A DNA stretch of 64,000 nucleotides, taken from assembly GCF_016863015.1 (NCBI RefSeq), contig NZ_BOOB01000016.1, positions 62,001 through 126,000 on the forward strand, in the 5' to 3' direction. Positions 62,394-64,000 of this stretch are shown here, piece by piece. Below the pieces are notes generated by a model. It searched no databases, had not been told where the DNA came from, and saw only the letters and a program-made list of their open reading frames with translations. The stretch is from Microbispora amethystogenes. GTDB lineage: Bacteria > Actinomycetota > Actinomycetes > Streptosporangiales > Streptosporangiaceae. Position 1 is the stretch's first letter. Each line of letters begins with the position of its first letter. The position numbers and the translations under genes are program-made.

Positions 62394-62759
62394 ATGCGAC
62401 TCCTCCCGCTCGCCGCCGCCTGTGCCGCCGCCGTCCTGTTCGCCTCGGGCTGCGCGACCGCGGACAAGGCCCAGTCGTGCGCAGAGGCGACGAAGGTGAT
62501 CAGCAGCACCGTCAGCGAGATCGGCAAGGTCGCCGACGACCCCGCCGCGATGCGCAAGAAGATCGAGGACGGTGCCGCCGACCTGGAGAACATGGCGAAC
62601 AAGGCGGCCGACACCACTCTCAGGGACGCCCTGCAGGGGCTGGCCGAGAGCCTCCAGAAGCTGAACGTCGACGACGCCAACGCGGCGGTGGACGCGGCCC
62701 AGAGGGTGGCGACCGACGGCGCGAAGTACCTCCGCCAGGTCAGCGAGGCCTGCATCTGA
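62394..62759 (+). CDS. Small lipoprotein
   Basis: The 121-aa product has a lipoprotein signal (LLPLAAACAAAVLFASGC, with Cys after ASG) and a mature part of amphipathic helices (SCAEATKVISSTVSEIGKVADDP through TDGAKYLRQVSEACI). TAGGGT (62381-62386), overlapping the stop codon of the previous gene, lies 7 nt before ATG. The function is unknown. Confidence 0.85.
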   Translation: MRLLPLAAACAAAVLFASGCATADKAQSCAEATKVISSTVSEIGKVADDPAAMRKKIEDGAADLENMANKAADTTLRDALQGLAESLQKLNVDDANAAVDAAQRVATDGAKYLRQVSEACI

Positions 62760-62760
62760 C

Positions 62761-62779
62761 CCGGCCGCCGAAAGGCCGG
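62761..62779 (+). terminator. Short hairpin after the lipoprotein gene
   Basis: CCGGCC pairs with GGCCGG (6 bp) around a GCCGAAA loop just after the stop. There is no T-tract. It may be a weak terminator or mRNA end. Confidence 0.35.
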
Positions 62780-62830
62780 CACGGCAACCCGGGAAATCTG
62801 CCGGAAAAGGGGCAGAATTAGCGTTCTCCC

Positions 62831-63172
62831 ATGAGAGGGAACGAGAACGAGCCAGACCCCCGCTTCGTGCTCGCCAACGAGCGCACGTTCCTCACCTGGA
62901 TCAGCACCGCCCTCGCGCTGAGCGCGGGCGGCATCGCCATGGCGGTCGTCCCCGAGGACGTCTTCGTCCCGTGGGTGCGCACGCTGCTCGCCCTCGTGCT
63001 CGTGCTGCTGTCCGCCCTGGCGGCGGGCTCGGCCTACCCACGCTGGCGGCACATCGACCGCGCGCTGCGCGAGGACCGCGCGCTCCCGCCGCCCGCCCTG
63101 GCCCCCATGTTCGGGTACGGCGTCGCCGGGGTGGCCGTCCTCGCCCTGCTCCTCATCCTCGTGCCGAGGTGA
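62831..63172 (+). CDS. DUF202 (YidH-like) membrane protein
   Basis: The 113-aa product has DPRFVLANERTFLTWISTALALSAGGIAMAVV, the DUF202 signature with a LANERTFLTW start, and three membrane segments. It is followed 4 bp later by a second DUF202 gene, so the products may form a heteromer. The function is unknown. Confidence 0.9.
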   Translation: MRGNENEPDPRFVLANERTFLTWISTALALSAGGIAMAVVPEDVFVPWVRTLLALVLVLLSALAAGSAYPRWRHIDRALREDRALPPPALAPMFGYGVAGVAVLALLLILVPR

Positions 63173-63176
63173 TCGC

Positions 63177-63509
63177 GTGACCACATCCGGCGGCGACCCC
63201 AGGCCGGGCCTGCACGGTGAGCGGACCCGGCTGGCCTGGGTGCGGACGGCCGTCCTGATGTCGGGGTCCGGCATCGGGGCGGCGGGGGCGGCGGTGCGGG
63301 ACGACCTGCCCGGCCTCGCCGTTCCCTTCGGGGTGGTGGCGCTCGCCGGGGCCGTCCTGCTCGTGCGCACCGGGCTGCGGCACAGCGCCCTGGAACGGGC
63401 GCTGCGGCACGGGCGCCCGCTCGGCGCCGGGCTGGACGCCCGCGTCGCCTGGGCCGGGGCGCTCGCCGCCGCGGCCGGAGCACTGGTCCTGGTGCTCCGC
63501 CTCGCCTGA
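63177..63509 (+). CDS. DUF202-family membrane protein, second of a pair
   Basis: The 110-aa product has GLHGERTRLAWVRTAVLMSGSGIGAAGAAV, the shorter DUF202 variant with GERTRLAWVRT, and three hydrophobic segments. GTG 63177 follows the upstream stop by 4 bp. Such pairs are usual in actinomycetes. Confidence 0.88.
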   Translation: MTTSGGDPRPGLHGERTRLAWVRTAVLMSGSGIGAAGAAVRDDLPGLAVPFGVVALAGAVLLVRTGLRHSALERALRHGRPLGAGLDARVAWAGALAAAAGALVLVLRLA

Positions 63510-63564
63510 CGAGACCCCGGCCCGTGCGCCGGTGCCAGTTCAGCCGGTGTCAGTTCAGCCGGTG

Positions 63565-64000
63565 TCAGTACCAGTTGTGGGACCGGAAGTGGCCCCACGC
63601 GCCGCACGGCGAGCCGTAACGGCCTTTGATGTACCGCAACCCCCACCTGATCTGGGTCTGCGGGTTGAACCGCCAGTCGCGGGCGACGTAGCCCATCTTG
63701 TCGCCGGGCAGCGCCTGCGGGATGCCGTAGGCGCCGGATCCGGAGTTGTAGGCCCGATGGTCCCAGTTGCTCTCCCTGGTCCAGAGGCTGTCCAGGCACT
63801 GGAACTGCTCGCCCGACCATGTGCGGCGGGTGACGAGCCGGAAGGCGTAGGCCTTGCTGAGCACCTTCGCCGGCGCCCGGAACCTGGGTGCCTCGGGCGC
63901 CGCCCGCATCGTCCACACCCCGAGGTGCGTGACCCGGGCGTTCTGCCCGGCCGACGCACCGGCCGACTCACTGGCCGACTCATTAGCCGCCTCGCCGGTC
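63565..64000 (-). CDS. Transglycosylase-like secreted protein (5' end cut by window)
   Basis: The 145 codons in view continue through the right edge. The C-terminal domain reads FQCLDSLWTRESNWDHRAYNSGSGAYGIPQALPGDKMGY through PQTQIRWGLRYIKGRYGSPCGAWGHFRSHNWY. It matches the SLT-type lysozyme-like domain with catalytic Glu in TRESNW. The N-terminal part in view is a low-complexity Ala/Ser/Glu stretch. It cleaves or remodels peptidoglycan, probably outside the cell. Two Cys may form a disulfide. Confidence 0.9.
   Translation of the reverse strand, partial: TGEAANESASESAGASAGQNARVTHLGVWTMRAAPEAPRFRAPAKVLSKAYAFRLVTRRTWSGEQFQCLDSLWTRESNWDHRAYNSGSGAYGIPQALPGDKMGYVARDWRFNPQTQIRWGLRYIKGRYGSPCGAWGHFRSHNWY

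Noticed and set aside
63524-63570. Short CAGTTCAGCCGGTGT tandem repeat as a regulatory site
   Set aside because: It lies at the 3' end of a gene between convergent genes and is more likely slippage.

Overview
The window comes from a high-GC actinomycete. The evidence is uniformly GC-rich codon use, frequent GTG starts, many start codons 6-8 nt after a TANNNT hexamer (leaderless transcription), a WhiB-family protein, a DtxR/IdeR-type iron box, a membrane-anchored Ser/Thr kinase and an aroC-aroK-aroB-aroQ operon. The gene complement fits a Streptosporangiales-type filamentous actinomycete, but genus cannot be fixed from sequence reading alone. No rRNA, tRNA, CRISPR array, transposase or phage gene was seen.

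Layout. 0-11.7 kb: truncated WhiB-like gene, iron-box-controlled sucrase/ferredoxin-like protein, glpD divergent from an AGPS-like FAD oxidase, an LCAT-like lipase lying between two copies of the FAD-oxidase 3' end, a metallophosphoesterase, an actinobacterial PolA-like exonuclease/polymerase and a receptor Ser/Thr kinase. 11.8-22.9 kb: an N-compound catabolic block. It holds a three-subunit FdrA/DUF1116/DUF2877 carbamoyltransferase-type complex divergent from a PucR regulator, an S4-domain protein, a pyrimidine/xanthine-type NCS2 permease and a three-subunit molybdenum hydroxylase. 22.9-28.2 kb: VapBC, cytochrome bd (cydAB) behind paired palindromes, and an old yellow enzyme divergent from a MarR repressor with three 12-bp operators. 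28.3-33.7 kb: CoxG-like protein, FrnE/DsbA-like thioredoxin-fold protein and hydantoinase/oxoprolinase HyuA-HyuB. 33.7-36.4 kb: a degraded patch with a WXG100-size protein, a lipoprotein, a frameshifted pseudogene and two tiny ORFs. 36.4-46.6 kb: carboxyltransferase, two unknown genes, nitrilase-family amidase, DUF418 membrane protein, a membrane-anchored STAND NTPase with TPRs, a DapC-like aminotransferase and a GNAT-methyltransferase fusion. 46.8-48.8 kb: carbamate kinase plus ring-opening amidohydrolase (barbiturase/cyanuric acid hydrolase family). 48.9-64 kb: mostly housekeeping, with SseB-like protein, prepilin peptidase, shikimate operon, SGNH hydrolase, DinG helicase, Tyr-rich repeat protein, Na+/H+ antiporter, UBP zinc finger, ferritin-like membrane protein, lipoprotein, a DUF202 pair and a truncated transglycosylase-like gene.

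How the genes may work together. The most interesting signal is the set of parts, split between 11.8-22.9 kb and 46.8-48.8 kb, that could form one route. The permease would import a pyrimidine or purine, the Mo hydroxylase would oxidise the ring, the ring-opening amidohydrolase would open it to a ureido acid, the FdrA-type complex would remove the carbamoyl group phosphorolytically as carbamoyl phosphate, and carbamate kinase would harvest ATP. PucR would control the first block. Family assignments are strong; the joint pathway and its substrate are inference.
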